Position numbers and translations under genes: made by a program. Below are positions 12,958-22,740 of a DNA stretch of 64,000 nucleotides, one piece after another. Numbering within the stretch: the stretch's first letter is position 1; each line of letters begins with the position of its first letter. The DNA is from Kryptolebias marmoratus. Its lineage: Eukaryota; Chordata; Actinopteri; Cyprinodontiformes; Rivulidae. The notes under the pieces were generated by a model, which was not told where the DNA came from, ran no database searches, and was given only the letters and a program-made list of their open reading frames with translations. The DNA lies in assembly GCF_001649575.2 (NCBI RefSeq), contig NC_051452.1:9357118-9421117 (forward strand), in the 5' to 3' direction.

Positions 12958-13845
12958 ATGCCTAACTCGACTAAACAACTCAAAGGGAAAAGAGAGGCAA
13001 CCAAGCAAACAAAGCTTTTCGACCACAACCTCCGTGGTGAAGCTCGCAAAACCAACAAAAACATGGCCGAGCAAGAAGAAAGGAGTGACTCAGAAAATAG
13101 TAAGTCTGACCAAATTTTGGGCGCGCTCGATTCATTGAAAAGCGAGTTCTCCTCGAAACTCGATGGTCTGCTGGTGACACTGCAAGATATGAAACAGGAG
13201 ATGAAAGACTATAATGAACGTATGTCGCGAGCAGAGGACCGTATTTCCTCCGCGAAAGACGGAGTGGCTAACCTACATGCTAGCGTGAGCGCCCTACAGG
13301 CTAAAAATAAGTCGATGGAAGATAAACTCATTGACTTGGAAACAAGGTCTCGCTTGAATAACTTAAGGCTAGTAAACTTGCCAGAAGGGGCCGAGGGTTC
13401 AGATTTATGTGCTTTTTTGGAAAAGTGGATACCCGAAGCACTGGGGAGTGAGAAGCTGCAGACCTCTCTGAGCTTGGAAAGAGCGCACAGATTAGGCCCG
13501 AGAAAGGACGGCGCCTCCCGACCCAGAGCCTTGATAATGAAGTTTCTTAACTTCCGAGAGAAACAAGCCGTCATCCGTGTAGCACGGGAAAAAAAGGATA
13601 TCTTCTATAAAGATCAACGGATCCGCTTCTACCCCGACCTGGCCACCGAGCTCCACCAACGGAGGAAAAAGTTTGACTCGATCCGGGAGGTGCTGCGCAA
13701 TCTGAACATCCGCAATGGAATAACTCACCCGGCAACGCTCCTAGTGACTTACGAAAACGAGACACTGGCATTCAAAACACCAGCAGAAGCAAGTGAGTTT
13801 ATCAAAAAACTCCAGAGGGCTCCAGACGCACAAAGCACTAAGTAA
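12958..13845 (+). CDS. L1 ORF1 protein (RNA-binding chaperone, coiled coil + RRM)
   Basis: 295 residues, start ATG at 12958 just after the short 5' UTR. The N-terminal ~45 residues are basic and acidic low-complexity sequence (KGKREATKQTK, later EQEERSDSENSKSDQ). Residues about 50-125 are a heptad-like coiled coil (LKSEFSSKLDGLLVTLQDMK and following) expected to trimerise the protein. About residues 127-230 resemble the L1 ORF1 RRM (LNNLRLVNLPEG as the first strand), followed by a basic C-terminal domain (YKDQRIRFYPDLATELHQRR). This is the layout of vertebrate L1 ORF1p (transposase_22 family), which coats the L1 RNA in a cytoplasmic RNP. No zinc knuckle is seen, which argues against Tx1-type ORF1. 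ORF2 follows after 418 bp in the same orientation. Confidence 0.9.
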   Translation: MPNSTKQLKGKREATKQTKLFDHNLRGEARKTNKNMAEQEERSDSENSKSDQILGALDSLKSEFSSKLDGLLVTLQDMKQEMKDYNERMSRAEDRISSAKDGVANLHASVSALQAKNKSMEDKLIDLETRSRLNNLRLVNLPEGAEGSDLCAFLEKWIPEALGSEKLQTSLSLERAHRLGPRKDGASRPRALIMKFLNFREKQAVIRVAREKKDIFYKDQRIRFYPDLATELHQRRKKFDSIREVLRNLNIRNGITHPATLLVTYENETLAFKTPAEASEFIKKLQRAPDAQSTK

Positions 13846-14263
13846 TGCCTCAGACGGTATGCGAACTTAATTAGGTCTGTTACATGTTTATGTCTCTAAT
13901 ATGCTGCATATTTGGGTTCCTAACTTAGGTATCAATAAGCATTTAAATGTGAAGAGTAACTTAAAATGCTATTCAATATTAGTGTGCAGGAATCTTTATT
14001 GTGTCTAGCAGCAGCGGAAGCACTTTTTTGCAGAATAAGCTAAACGTGGTTCAGCTGATCCTCAGTACTTGTGGATTGGCTAGTGGCAATAACGGGAGTC
14101 ACAATGGATGTGGGCGGGGCCCCACCTGTTTGGGGAAGGGATTTGGAGGTGGGGAGGGGGTTATGTTTTCTATGTTCTCTATGTTGGATGTATGTTCTAT
14201 CATCCGGTTTTGTTGTGTCTCACATTTTTACAATGCTAAACATCCCACTACTTTTGCTGATGT
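13846..14263 (+). other. L1 inter-ORF spacer
   Basis: A 418-bp non-coding stretch between the ORF1 stop and the ORF2 start, much longer than the ~60-bp spacer of human L1. It contains only short ORFs that overlap in frame and look fortuitous, and a G-rich patch at about 14110-14160 (repeated GGGG runs). How ORF2 translation starts across it is not evident; reinitiation or an internal entry are both possible. Confidence 0.7.
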
Positions 14264-17200
14264 ATGTCTCAAATTGTAAAATGTAACTTTATTTCATGGA
14301 ACTGCAGAGGGCTCCAACGCCTTCAAAAAGTCAAACAGGTCATGAATAGACTGAAAGAAATGGAGTCTAAAATTGTATTCCTCCAGGAAACGCATCTTCT
14401 TGATGAAGATAATTTGAATGTGAGGAGGAGATGGAGGGGCAATATATATACAGCACCGTTCACGTCTCATTCTAGAGGAGTTATGACACTAATACATGAA
14501 TCGGTACCATTACAAATTGAAAACGTTATTAAAGACAAAAGAGGAAGATACCTAATACTTCAAGGCTCCCTAATGTCGGAAACTTTAATTTTAACTAATA
14601 TATATGGCCCTAATGTGGATGATAGTAAATTTTACGATGATTTACTCCTCACTTTGTCTACGTTTAAAGGATCCCACATAATGGGGGGGGACTTTAATTG
14701 TACACTACACCCGAGCATGGACAGATCAATGGGAATTGATCAATCGCATAACAACTGTAGAACTGCAATTTATAGAATGATGAAGGAGCTGAAGTTGATG
14801 GACATATGGAGGGAGAAAAATCCAGCTAGCAAAACATACTCCTGTTATTCAAGTTCTTTCAAAACCTACTCCAGAATAGATTTCTTCTTAATTTCTACAG
14901 AGTTGCAGTTTAGAATCCAAGATTGCTTCTATGATAACATTGTAATTTCTGACCACGCCCCATGTTGCTTGATTTACAGAGATGACCAATTAAAAAGAGA
15001 TCCACCGAGATGGCAGTTCCAGCATAAATGGTTACAAGGTGAAAACTTTGTGAAATACTTAGGGAAACAAATAGACAAATTTTTTCAACTTAATACTACA
15101 GAAACGACAGCATGCACAAAATGGGAAGCTTTTAAGGCCTATATCAGAGGTCACATTATTAGTTACACAGCGTCTAAAACAAAACAAACTGAAAAAACTC
15201 GGACACAATTGGAAGATAAAATAAGGTTAATCCAAGGTAAAGGAAATAGAGGAGATAAACAATTAGAAAAGGAACTAGTGGCTTTGAGAGCAGAATATGA
15301 CAAATACTCAGCCTCAAGGGCGGCATCAAGTTTGTTGCGACTCAGGCAAACATTTTATGAACAGGGCAATAAAGCAGGCAAGTTACTGGCATGGCAAATA
15401 AAACAATTAGAAACTAAACAACCAATTACATCTATTATAGCAAATGGACAAATTTTACAGGATCCTCAAGAAATTAATGTAGCCTTTAAGAACTACTACG
15501 AAGAATTGTATAAGGCACAAACAAGCATTAAATCGGAAGACATAAATCAATTCCTAACAAATTTAAATATACCAAAATTTTCAGAGGAAGACAAGGAAAA
15601 CTTGGATCTAGAAATAACGAAAGAAGAGCTAGGGCAAGCCATTAACGATATGAAATCAGGGAAAAGAGCAGGACCAGATGGTCTCCCAATAGATTTATAT
15701 AAAACGTTTAAAGATAGACTTTTGACCCCACTATTAGATATGTTTCAAGAAGTTTTCCATTCAAACTATTTCCCCCCCTCAATGAACGCTGCCATGGTTA
15801 TCCTTTTGCCAAAGCCGGGCAGATCTCCAAACAAATGTGAGAATTTTAGGCCCATTAGTTTACTAAACTCAGATCTAAAAATAATTTCCAAGCTGCTAGC
15901 ACGACGTTTACAAAAGGTGCTCCCAAAATCAATTGATCGAGATCAAAATGGATTCATTTCGGGGAGGCAGGGATTTCATAATGTGAGGCGAGTACTAAAC
16001 ATAATTCATTATAATAGAGGTACCTCAGATTCAGCTCTTCTATCACTAGATGCCGAAAAGGCTTTTGATAGGGTTCACTGGGAATATCTTTTTCAAGTTA
16101 TGGAAAAATTTGACTGTCGTAATAATTTTGTAAAATGGGTGAAAATATTATACAACAATCCCTCAGCTGAGATAATAACTAACAAGAATATATCTAGATC
16201 GATAAAAATCAATAGGGGCTGCAGACAGGGTTGCCCATTGTCGCCTTTATTATTCACTCTGGCAATAGAGCCATTTGCTATTGCCATTCGCTCACACCCA
16301 CATCTAAGTGGAATCACTGTCGGACCTACAGAACATAGGATTTCCTTGTTCGCGGACGATGTGATCCTTTTCATATCAAAACTAAATCAGTCAATACAAA
16401 TTATTTTGGAAATAATTAAATCATTTAGTGAGATATCTGGATACAAGATAAACAAAACCAAATCTTCAATTCTTTTATTAAATGCAAATGAAAAAATTAA
16501 CCCAATATCAAGTATAGTACAGTTTAAGATGGTAAAAGAGTTTAAATATTTGGGGATACACATCTCGTCAGATCTGGAATGGGTAGCTGCGACCAACTAC
16601 AATCTCATATTAAATGAAGTAGACAATTCATTTGAAAGATGGATGTCTTTACCAATGTCTATGATTGGGAGAATAAATACAATAAAAATGAATATATTGC
16701 CCAAGTTACTTTACGTATTTCAGAATGTTGCTCTCCCGCCTCCTCCTGAATTCTTCTCCCAAATAAAGAAGAAGATGTTACGTTTTTTGTGGAACAACAG
16801 GAAATCCAGACTCCGTTTGTCTTTACTATATCTTCCTTATGACCGTGGAGGCTTGAACTGCCCGAATTTTCATTTGTATTACTATGCTGTGCAGTTGAGA
16901 TCTATGATGTTTTATTACAGTGATCAATCGCCGCACTGGGTTGACATGGAGACTCAGGATTTAAAAGTGACTCTCCCTTCATACTTCTATTCAGATTCAA
17001 TATCAAAGCTTTTGAAACATTCTAAAAATCCATTCCTTAAAAACATGATAGGCGTGTGGAGAGATGTAAAAAAAATTTTTAATGAGCCACACTGTTTGTC
17101 TCTGTTCAGCCCAGTGTGGGGTAACCAATTTTTTGTACCCGGCAGAGCTGACTTAACCTTTAAAGCATGGAAAAACAAAGGACTCCAGATGATTCGGGAT

Positions 17201-18055
17201 CTTTATGTATCAGATTCAGACATACTAATGAGTTTTCAAGATCTGCAACAAAAATTCCACCTAGATAAGAAACATTTCTTTAAATACCTTCAACTCAGAA
17301 ATTTCATAAGAACGAGTCAGAATAATGTGGTGGCTAAACCTGCCAAATCAGCTTTAGAAAAAATGTTAACAGGGGATAGTTTAAAGGCAGGCATTATATC
17401 AGAGTTTTATCATTCACTGATGTTGCATGTATCTGAGGGATCTCATGACAGACTTAAAGCTTGGAAGGACGATTTACAGCTGGAGTTATCTGAGGAAGAG
17501 TGGCAAACAGCATGCAAACGGGCCCATACCAGCTCTATCAACACTGCGCTTAAAATGATCCAATTTAAATGGTTAATGCGGGTTTATATAACACCAGTGG
17601 ACCTCAACAGATATAATGGGGAAATATCTGATGTATGTCCAAAGTGTACAGGGGATAGAGGAACTTGGATTCATTGTGTGTGGTACTGTAGGAGTATTAT
17701 AATGTTTTGGAAAGAGGTAAAAGATGCAATTGAGAAAATAATTTCCAAACAAATAATTATGGATCCGAAGCTGTTTGTGTTTGGACTATGCCCAGTAAGA
17801 CATAACTATACTAAAAACGAACAAACTTTTATAAACTTAGGTCTGCTTAATGCAAAAAGATGTATATCACTTTCCTGGGGGAAGACCCATAGACCAACTA
17901 TAAACCTGTGGTTACAGCAGATGACATCTACCCTCCCTCTGGAAAAGATTACATATGTATTAAAGGGTAAACAGAATATGTTTGAATTCATATGGAATCC
18001 CTTTATTAGGTATGTCCAACATCTGAACTTCAAGGAGGACGGCGCAAATGACTGA
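14264..18055 (+). CDS. L1 ORF2 protein: APE endonuclease, reverse transcriptase, Cys-rich C-terminus
   Basis: 1263 residues, uninterrupted. The N-terminal APE-type endonuclease shows the key residues: N13 in SWNCRG, E42 in FLQETH, D143/N145 in GGDFNC, and the SDH triad at 229-231. It nicks target DNA at A/T-rich sites. The reverse transcriptase follows: [19 protein letters not shown], motif A with D596 in [13 protein letters not shown], the [14 protein letters not shown] block, and the catalytic FADD at 696-699. The C-terminal Cys motif is C-x2-C-x8-H-x4-C (1125-1142), the counterpart of the L1 CxxxC/HxxxxC segment. All catalytic positions that I could check are present. The size matches vertebrate L1 ORF2 (about 1250-1280 aa). 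The ATG at 14264 precedes the conserved FISWNCRG by only eight residues, which supports this start. Confidence 0.95.
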   Translation: MSQIVKCNFISWNCRGLQRLQKVKQVMNRLKEMESKIVFLQETHLLDEDNLNVRRRWRGNIYTAPFTSHSRGVMTLIHESVPLQIENVIKDKRGRYLILQGSLMSETLILTNIYGPNVDDSKFYDDLLLTLSTFKGSHIMGGDFNCTLHPSMDRSMGIDQSHNNCRTAIYRMMKELKLMDIWREKNPASKTYSCYSSSFKTYSRIDFFLISTELQFRIQDCFYDNIVISDHAPCCLIYRDDQLKRDPPRWQFQHKWLQGENFVKYLGKQIDKFFQLNTTETTACTKWEAFKAYIRGHIISYTASKTKQTEKTRTQLEDKIRLIQGKGNRGDKQLEKELVALRAEYDKYSASRAASSLLRLRQTFYEQGNKAGKLLAWQIKQLETKQPITSIIANGQILQDPQEINVAFKNYYEELYKAQTSIKSEDINQFLTNLNIPKFSEEDKENLDLEITKEELGQAINDMKSGKRAGPDGLPIDLYKTFKDRLLTPLLDMFQEVFHSNYFPPSMNAAMVILLPKPGRSPNKCENFRPISLLNSDLKIISKLLARRLQKVLPKSIDRDQNGFISGRQGFHNVRRVLNIIHYNRGTSDSALLSLDAEKAFDRVHWEYLFQVMEKFDCRNNFVKWVKILYNNPSAEIITNKNISRSIKINRGCRQGCPLSPLLFTLAIEPFAIAIRSHPHLSGITVGPTEHRISLFADDVILFISKLNQSIQIILEIIKSFSEISGYKINKTKSSILLLNANEKINPISSIVQFKMVKEFKYLGIHISSDLEWVAATNYNLILNEVDNSFERWMSLPMSMIGRINTIKMNILPKLLYVFQNVALPPPPEFFSQIKKKMLRFLWNNRKSRLRLSLLYLPYDRGGLNCPNFHLYYYAVQLRSMMFYYSDQSPHWVDMETQDLKVTLPSYFYSDSISKLLKHSKNPFLKNMIGVWRDVKKIFNEPHCLSLFSPVWGNQFFVPGRADLTFKAWKNKGLQMIRDLYVSDSDILMSFQDLQQKFHLDKKHFFKYLQLRNFIRTSQNNVVAKPAKSALEKMLTGDSLKAGIISEFYHSLMLHVSEGSHDRLKAWKDDLQLELSEEEWQTACKRAHTSSINTALKMIQFKWLMRVYITPVDLNRYNGEISDVCPKCTGDRGTWIHCVWYCRSIIMFWKEVKDAIEKIISKQIIMDPKLFVFGLCPVRHNYTKNEQTFINLGLLNAKRCISLSWGKTHRPTINLWLQQMTSTLPLEKITYVLKGKQNMFEFIWNPFIRYVQHLNFKEDGAND

Positions 18056-18328
18056 AGACTAGGTTCACTGCAGTTCCCAAAGACAATTCTATTAAAGGGC
18101 ATACACTGCTGAAGTAAATATCTCAGTACACGGATGAGGCGTAGATTATGCGAAGGGTTACATTGGAACTAAGAATGTGAGAGACATGTTGTTGTTTTTG
18201 TTTTGTGTTGTGTATTTCATTGTGACTTGAACCAAACTATTATTAATACTGGCATTTTTTTTTTGTTAAATGTTCAAGCGGTTTGTCTTAACTGTTAAAA
18301 TTCTAATAAAGACATTTTGGGGGAAAAA
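18056..18328 (+). terminator. L1 3' UTR with poly(A) signal and A-tail
   Basis: About 270 bp after the ORF2 stop. AATAAA lies at 18305-18310, followed by GACATTTTGGGGG and a ten-A run that merges into the right TSD. The short, encoded-looking tail resembles other fish L1 copies. Confidence 0.85.
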
Positions 18329-18343
18329 AAAAATGAGTCCATC
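18329..18343. repeat. L1 target-site duplication, right copy
   Basis: AAAAATGAGTCCATC follows the A-tail. The five leading A residues are shared with the tail, so the boundary between tail and duplication is ambiguous by up to five bases. Confidence 0.92.
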
Positions 18344-18770
18344 AAGACGCAATCTAGTGATTCCAGTAAATAAAATGGCAAATTTTTCTTATCTACCTTT
18401 AAAATATTATTTTCTAACAGGTATGTCTTCAGAAATAATCCTGTGTCTTGCAAACCTTATAGTTTCTTTTGAAATTGACCATTTTATTCTGCCAGCTTCC
18501 GTAGCACAGAGAAATCCCTTCGTATAATGTTTGGCGCCATTGTGAAACTTGGGGATTTCCACTTTTTAATATAGTGCTGAAATTCCCAATGACATCACTC
18601 CAAACAAATAAAAAATTTTTTTTTTTTTAAACCGACACACTCATAAGCAGAACTAGCTTATTGCCAGGTGATAAATCGGCAAATTCCAACACACTACAAA
18701 TCATTTTGAAGCCTTTGAGACAAAGAGTTTGAAAATAGTAATTCTATAATGAAAAATACTGAGTCATTTT

Positions 18771-18912
18771 GTTAGCACGGGTGGCCATCTTGTCTCAGGT
18801 TGACATTTATTTGTAGATGTGCATCCATTGATTACTTTCTGCAAGTTTTATTAAAATTCAGTTACCAAAAAAATCTCATCTACCTTTGCCATTCGGTGAT
18901 GGGCAGTAATAA
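18771..18912 (-). repeat. DR1 copy 4 (fragment)
   Basis: GTGGCCATCTTG, TGTAGATGTGCATCC and GATTACTTTC in inverted order, ending in the inverted DR1 head. Confidence 0.6.
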
Positions 18913-19929
18913 AGAAGAAACATTCATCACAACATTTTATTATAACTTTATCATGAGGTTTGAATAAAATATTATATAAGAAAGGTAAAGGAAGTGGCTG
19001 AGGGCTACATAAATGAAAGCAATGAACTTGGTGGAGTTTAAAGTTTCTGGCAAGCAGAGAAAAAGTGTAATTTTAAGAAATGAGTTAAATATGAACGAGG
19101 AAGGTTCATATGTGGATGAAAAGCAGAGTCCCACAGAGATGATGATGCATTCAGAGGACAGCTTCTCTGCTCTTGGTGCATGATACAGAAACACCAGTTA
19201 AGGCCCATTTCTGTGTGAAGCCAATTTTCCACAAGAGCTCTGACATTGAGATCACAGTATGAACTCCGATACGATCCAGAGACAACTTTAAACTGGCGAA
19301 GTGCCTGCACGGCCCCTGGCAGCCGACGCGCTCCACTTGAGCAAGTGAGTTGAATTTGTGAAGCAAAAACGCTGAGAAATGTTTGCGTCAACTGGCTAAC
19401 TGTTTCCGCTCCAGAATAGGTTAAGTAGAAGAGAACAGAATCAACTTTGTCATTGTGTGAAATTGCTTGCACGGGCTAAATAAAACGCATTAATCAACTG
19501 GGAGAGTAACACTGCAATAAAAGGGACAGTTCAGATATTTGAAGTGGGGTTCTGCGGAAAGCTTTGAAAGGCCTCAGTTCGGAGAAATAAACTTTAAATC
19601 TGACTGGATTTGGTCCCTCTCAGACTAGCTGTTCGCTCTCCAACCCAAAGTAGATTATTTGTTTTAAAACAACTACAATCTTATTCCAACAGGAAGTGTC
19701 CCAGGCTGCACAAGAAGTGCTACAGCTGCCTGCTGGTGCTGCTAGTGGCATCTGCAAATAACCATAAAATTCAGGGTAAATAGCTATGTAATGCTAACTT
19801 GTTGGCAATGTAAAAGTTTATAAATTGGTGTTTTGGTGAACCGTTTTAAGATGGCAACCCACTTTGAAAGGACTAGCCATTAGCCCATCAGTTGTCAGTT
19901 GCGTCAAAGTTCTCCCCTCTTCATTGTCT

Positions 19930-20322
19930 GCAGCTGAAGGTGAAACGTGTTGCCAAGATGTCTGTTGAACCACCTGACAAATTTTGATGAATCTTGCAAA
20001 AAGTAATCGATGGTTCGACGTCTACAACAGATTAACTTTTAGAGTAATCCAATTCAAGATGGCCACCGCAGCTAATCTACATTAGGCAACACAGAAATGA
20101 CTGTAACTCAGTGGATTTACAAATGTTGAGCGAGGATTTGGTGTGGTTGTAGCTGCTCATCCACAAAACTTACTCTGAGCGCGACGTCTCGTAATGTTGC
20201 ATGATGTTGGGTCAAACCCTGAAATTATGTACGAACATCTACAACTCCTCCTTTTCTCAGCATAAGATCTTAGTTTAAAACTCTAGCATGAAAGATAAGC
20301 ATTCCTTCAAGGAATATGAATA
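19930..20322 (+). repeat. DR1 copy 5
   Basis: GATTAACTTTTAGAG, CAATTCAAGATGGCCACCGC and TTTGGTGTGGTTGTAGCTG in order. It ends in a small hairpin ATTCCT-TCA-AGGAAT at 20301-20315. Confidence 0.8.
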
Positions 20323-21425
20323 GTTTTTTTTAAATAAAACTAAGATTTTCAACAGTGTTGGCACCTCCTCTCCGCACACAATCTGGGTTTTTGATGAAAA
20401 TGTTTGATTCTTTAAAACTGTTTCCAGAATGGAGAACTATATTAACTGTTTGTGGTTCCTTCATGTCAACTGGAAATGTGAAGTTTCTTAGGCATGAGCA
20501 GTTTTATTACAGTTCTTACAGACTTTACTATGTGTGACGTCATCCTGATTCTGCTGTGGTCAAATCTTTGATAACCTCCATTATTAAAGGACCAAGAAAA
20601 AAAAGTTTTGGGAGACTCTTTAATGTTGTCTGTCTGCATTTTGAGACGGGTAGGTAAGTAGTTAGGGAGACATTTTATTGAGCACAATGGAGAAACTCAA
20701 AATAAGTCTAATCTGTTTATATATTCTGATATGTTAATATTGACGTTCTCGTCACTTAGTGGGACAGCATGGGTATTTCAGATCGCTGGTTATAACAAAG
20801 GACAGGGGAAAATGAGTTTAATAAAATATCCATGGTAGTGCACACATGGTCTATGTTTTGTTTTTGAGCCAGTTCTACATTTCAGTCCTAAGTATTTTTT
20901 GCCACCTTGTGGGTGTCACCTGCATTATCTCTGTATGTAAAATTGAATAAATGAATACATTTGTGAGTAAACAAAAGAAAATGTTCTTTTAATTTTGAAC
21001 TTTTGTAGAAATTTTAGTGACTTATTGCTTATTTAGGCAGAAATTCTTATACATTTTAAACTTTTGATCTTCAACGTGTTTACCCCTTCAGTGTGATAAG
21101 ACTAAATATTGTCTTTACACCTTTTTGAGCACATACAGACAATTAAACTGATTTAATTAGCCACAAAACTTGTCAGACATCGTCAATTTACACGTCTTTA
21201 AGTTAAAAAACTGAAAAGTAACGAAGTGAAAAGACCATGACCTTCTGTGCAAGTCTTTCAGTTCTGACATCTATGAAAGCAGAAACGCAGACACCAGCCA
21301 CAAACAAAGGGCTTTCTGACAGGTTTCAGCCGTAATGTTTGTGTCACAGTTCCCTCACTTGCTCCTCTCCAGCTCTGTGTCGCTGCTCGTCTGCCAGTAA
21401 ACCTGCAGGGCCTATTTGGTTACAG

Positions 21426-21560
21426 AGTGTTCGGGAGTGATGAGGTGGGACGGTTGAATCCACCTCCCCAGAAGCCAGTTGTCTTCAGTCTGAAACGCGA
21501 ATCCCAGGGAGAGAAGCGGCCTGTCAGTTCCATCAACGATGGGATAATCCCAAAGAAGAG
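21426..21560 (+). other. Candidate host exon (low confidence)
   Basis: After an acceptor-like TTTGGTTACAG (ending 21425) comes an open frame whose peptide includes GRLNPPPQKPVVFSLKRE and ends IPKKRRG. The composition looks coding and PKKRR is a nuclear-localisation-like patch. The only donor-like GT nearby (GGGGGTTTTA, about 21566) is weak. I do not recognise a family. It could be a chance ORF in a GC-richer patch. Confidence 0.22.
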
Positions 21561-21757
21561 ACGGGGGTTTTATTGGCTTGTGTCTCATTTAAACACCGAC
21601 ACCACCAGTCTAATACGAGAGGTCTTCTTTCACTTTCAGTTCACTTTTCTAGCTACAGAAATAAATAAATAAATAAAATGAAGAGATTTATATTTTTCCC
21701 ATGAGGTGAAGTCTTCTTCTAAGGCCCACCATTATTTGAAGTTATAGATACTAGCCT

Positions 21758-22740
21758 CAGCCGTTCATGGCAGATTTTTAAAATCATCTTATGCTAAGAA
21801 ATAACAGAGTTGTAGCCATTTTGATCAAACCCAGTTAATGTTATGTGAAACCTATTTAAATATTGTGAGACCTTGCGAAGATGTATTGGCACTCAGTCAA
21901 GAGAATTGTGAATGACTCAACTACTACCACCGATTTTTACCTCCATATCTGTAAAATTGACTGAGCTACAGATATTTTTGTTCACTAAATTTGGTGACCA
22001 TCTTGAATTGGTATTACTCCAAAAGTTAATTGGCTTTAGGTGTACATTTAATGATTACTTTGAGTTTAATTCAAATCCTTCCAGTGGTTCACCAACAGTT
22101 AAAGCCAAACTTTTAAGCAAACATATTGTGCCATGTGTACTGCTCATAGTACATGTTGTGGGTAATGCTCGGCTACTATCACACCAAAGTTTAGCTCTGT
22201 ATTTGTAAAATTAATTGAGTTAAAGCCATTTTTGTGTTTTCTAAAACTGTCAGATTGCTGTGGCAGCTATCTTGACTCTATCGACTCTAAATGTTAATCA
22301 GCTATAGGTGTACATTCAATTATTTACTTTCAGAGTTTCATTTGAATACATCCAGTGGCTCATGATATTCTAACAAACACACAGTTGACTCCAATAGTTA
22401 TTGGCAAAGATTTAAAAGCAAATCTTGCATGATTAGTTAATGCTCGAAGTACGTGTTGGGAAGGACTCTGAGGTACTACCACGCCCAGTTTTAGCCATGA
22501 CTTTAAAAAATTGGCTGCATTATTGATGCTCGTGTTTACCAAGATCACTTAGGTGTGGCAGCCATCTAGAATAGGGTAGGCTTTGTAAATTTATCAGTAG
22601 TACATGTGTAGATCCAGTGATTACTTTTGAGAGTTTCATTAAAATTTATCAACTGGTTCATGAGAAATTGTAGCACTACAGTCAAACCAGCATACAGAAA
22701 AAGGCAAAAATTAGTGCCTCTTGTCTTTGGTGGCAGGCAA
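21758..22740 (-). repeat. DR1 copy 6: tandem array of three units
   Basis: Three head-to-tail inverted units (about 21758-22110, 22110-22385, 22390-22680), each with a CTACTA/TC-CAC-C block, a CCATCTTGA- or CTATCTTGA-like block and an ATTACTTT/GTTTCAT block. The array closes with one DR1 head (TTTGGTGGCAGGC) at 22726-22738. So DR1 contains an internally tandem monomer of about 280-300 bp. Confidence 0.75.

Larger units (their letters stand above)
12839..18328 (+). mobile_element. Full-length L1-clade LINE with both ORFs intact
   Basis: A complete non-LTR retrotransposon of about 5.5 kb. In order it shows a 119-bp GC-rich 5' UTR, ORF1 (12958-13845), a 418-bp spacer, ORF2 (14264-18055), a short 3' UTR with AATAAA at 18305-18310 and an A-tail. 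It is bounded by a perfect 15-bp direct repeat (AAAAATGAGTCCATC, 12824-12838 and 18329-18343), the expected product of target-primed reverse transcription. The coiled-coil/RRM-type ORF1 and the APE + RT + Cys-motif ORF2 place it in the vertebrate L1 clade (teleost L1, Swimmer-like) rather than L2, Rex or RTE. No stop or frameshift interrupts either ORF and the TSD is perfect, so the insertion looks recent. Activity cannot be judged from sequence alone. Confidence 0.95.

Noticed and set aside
12980..13771. Several antisense and shadow ORFs over L1 ORF1
   Set aside because: Out-of-frame shadows of a real coding region with clear domain content on the + strand.
19038..19472. 144-codon ORF on the - strand, the longest outside the retroelements
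   Set aside because: No recognisable domain, overlaps ORFs in other frames, no splice or promoter context; length is compatible with chance.
21758..22740. Possible CRISPR-like or satellite array
   Set aside because: Units are about 300 bp, diverged, and match a dispersed eukaryotic repeat; no short direct repeats with spacers.
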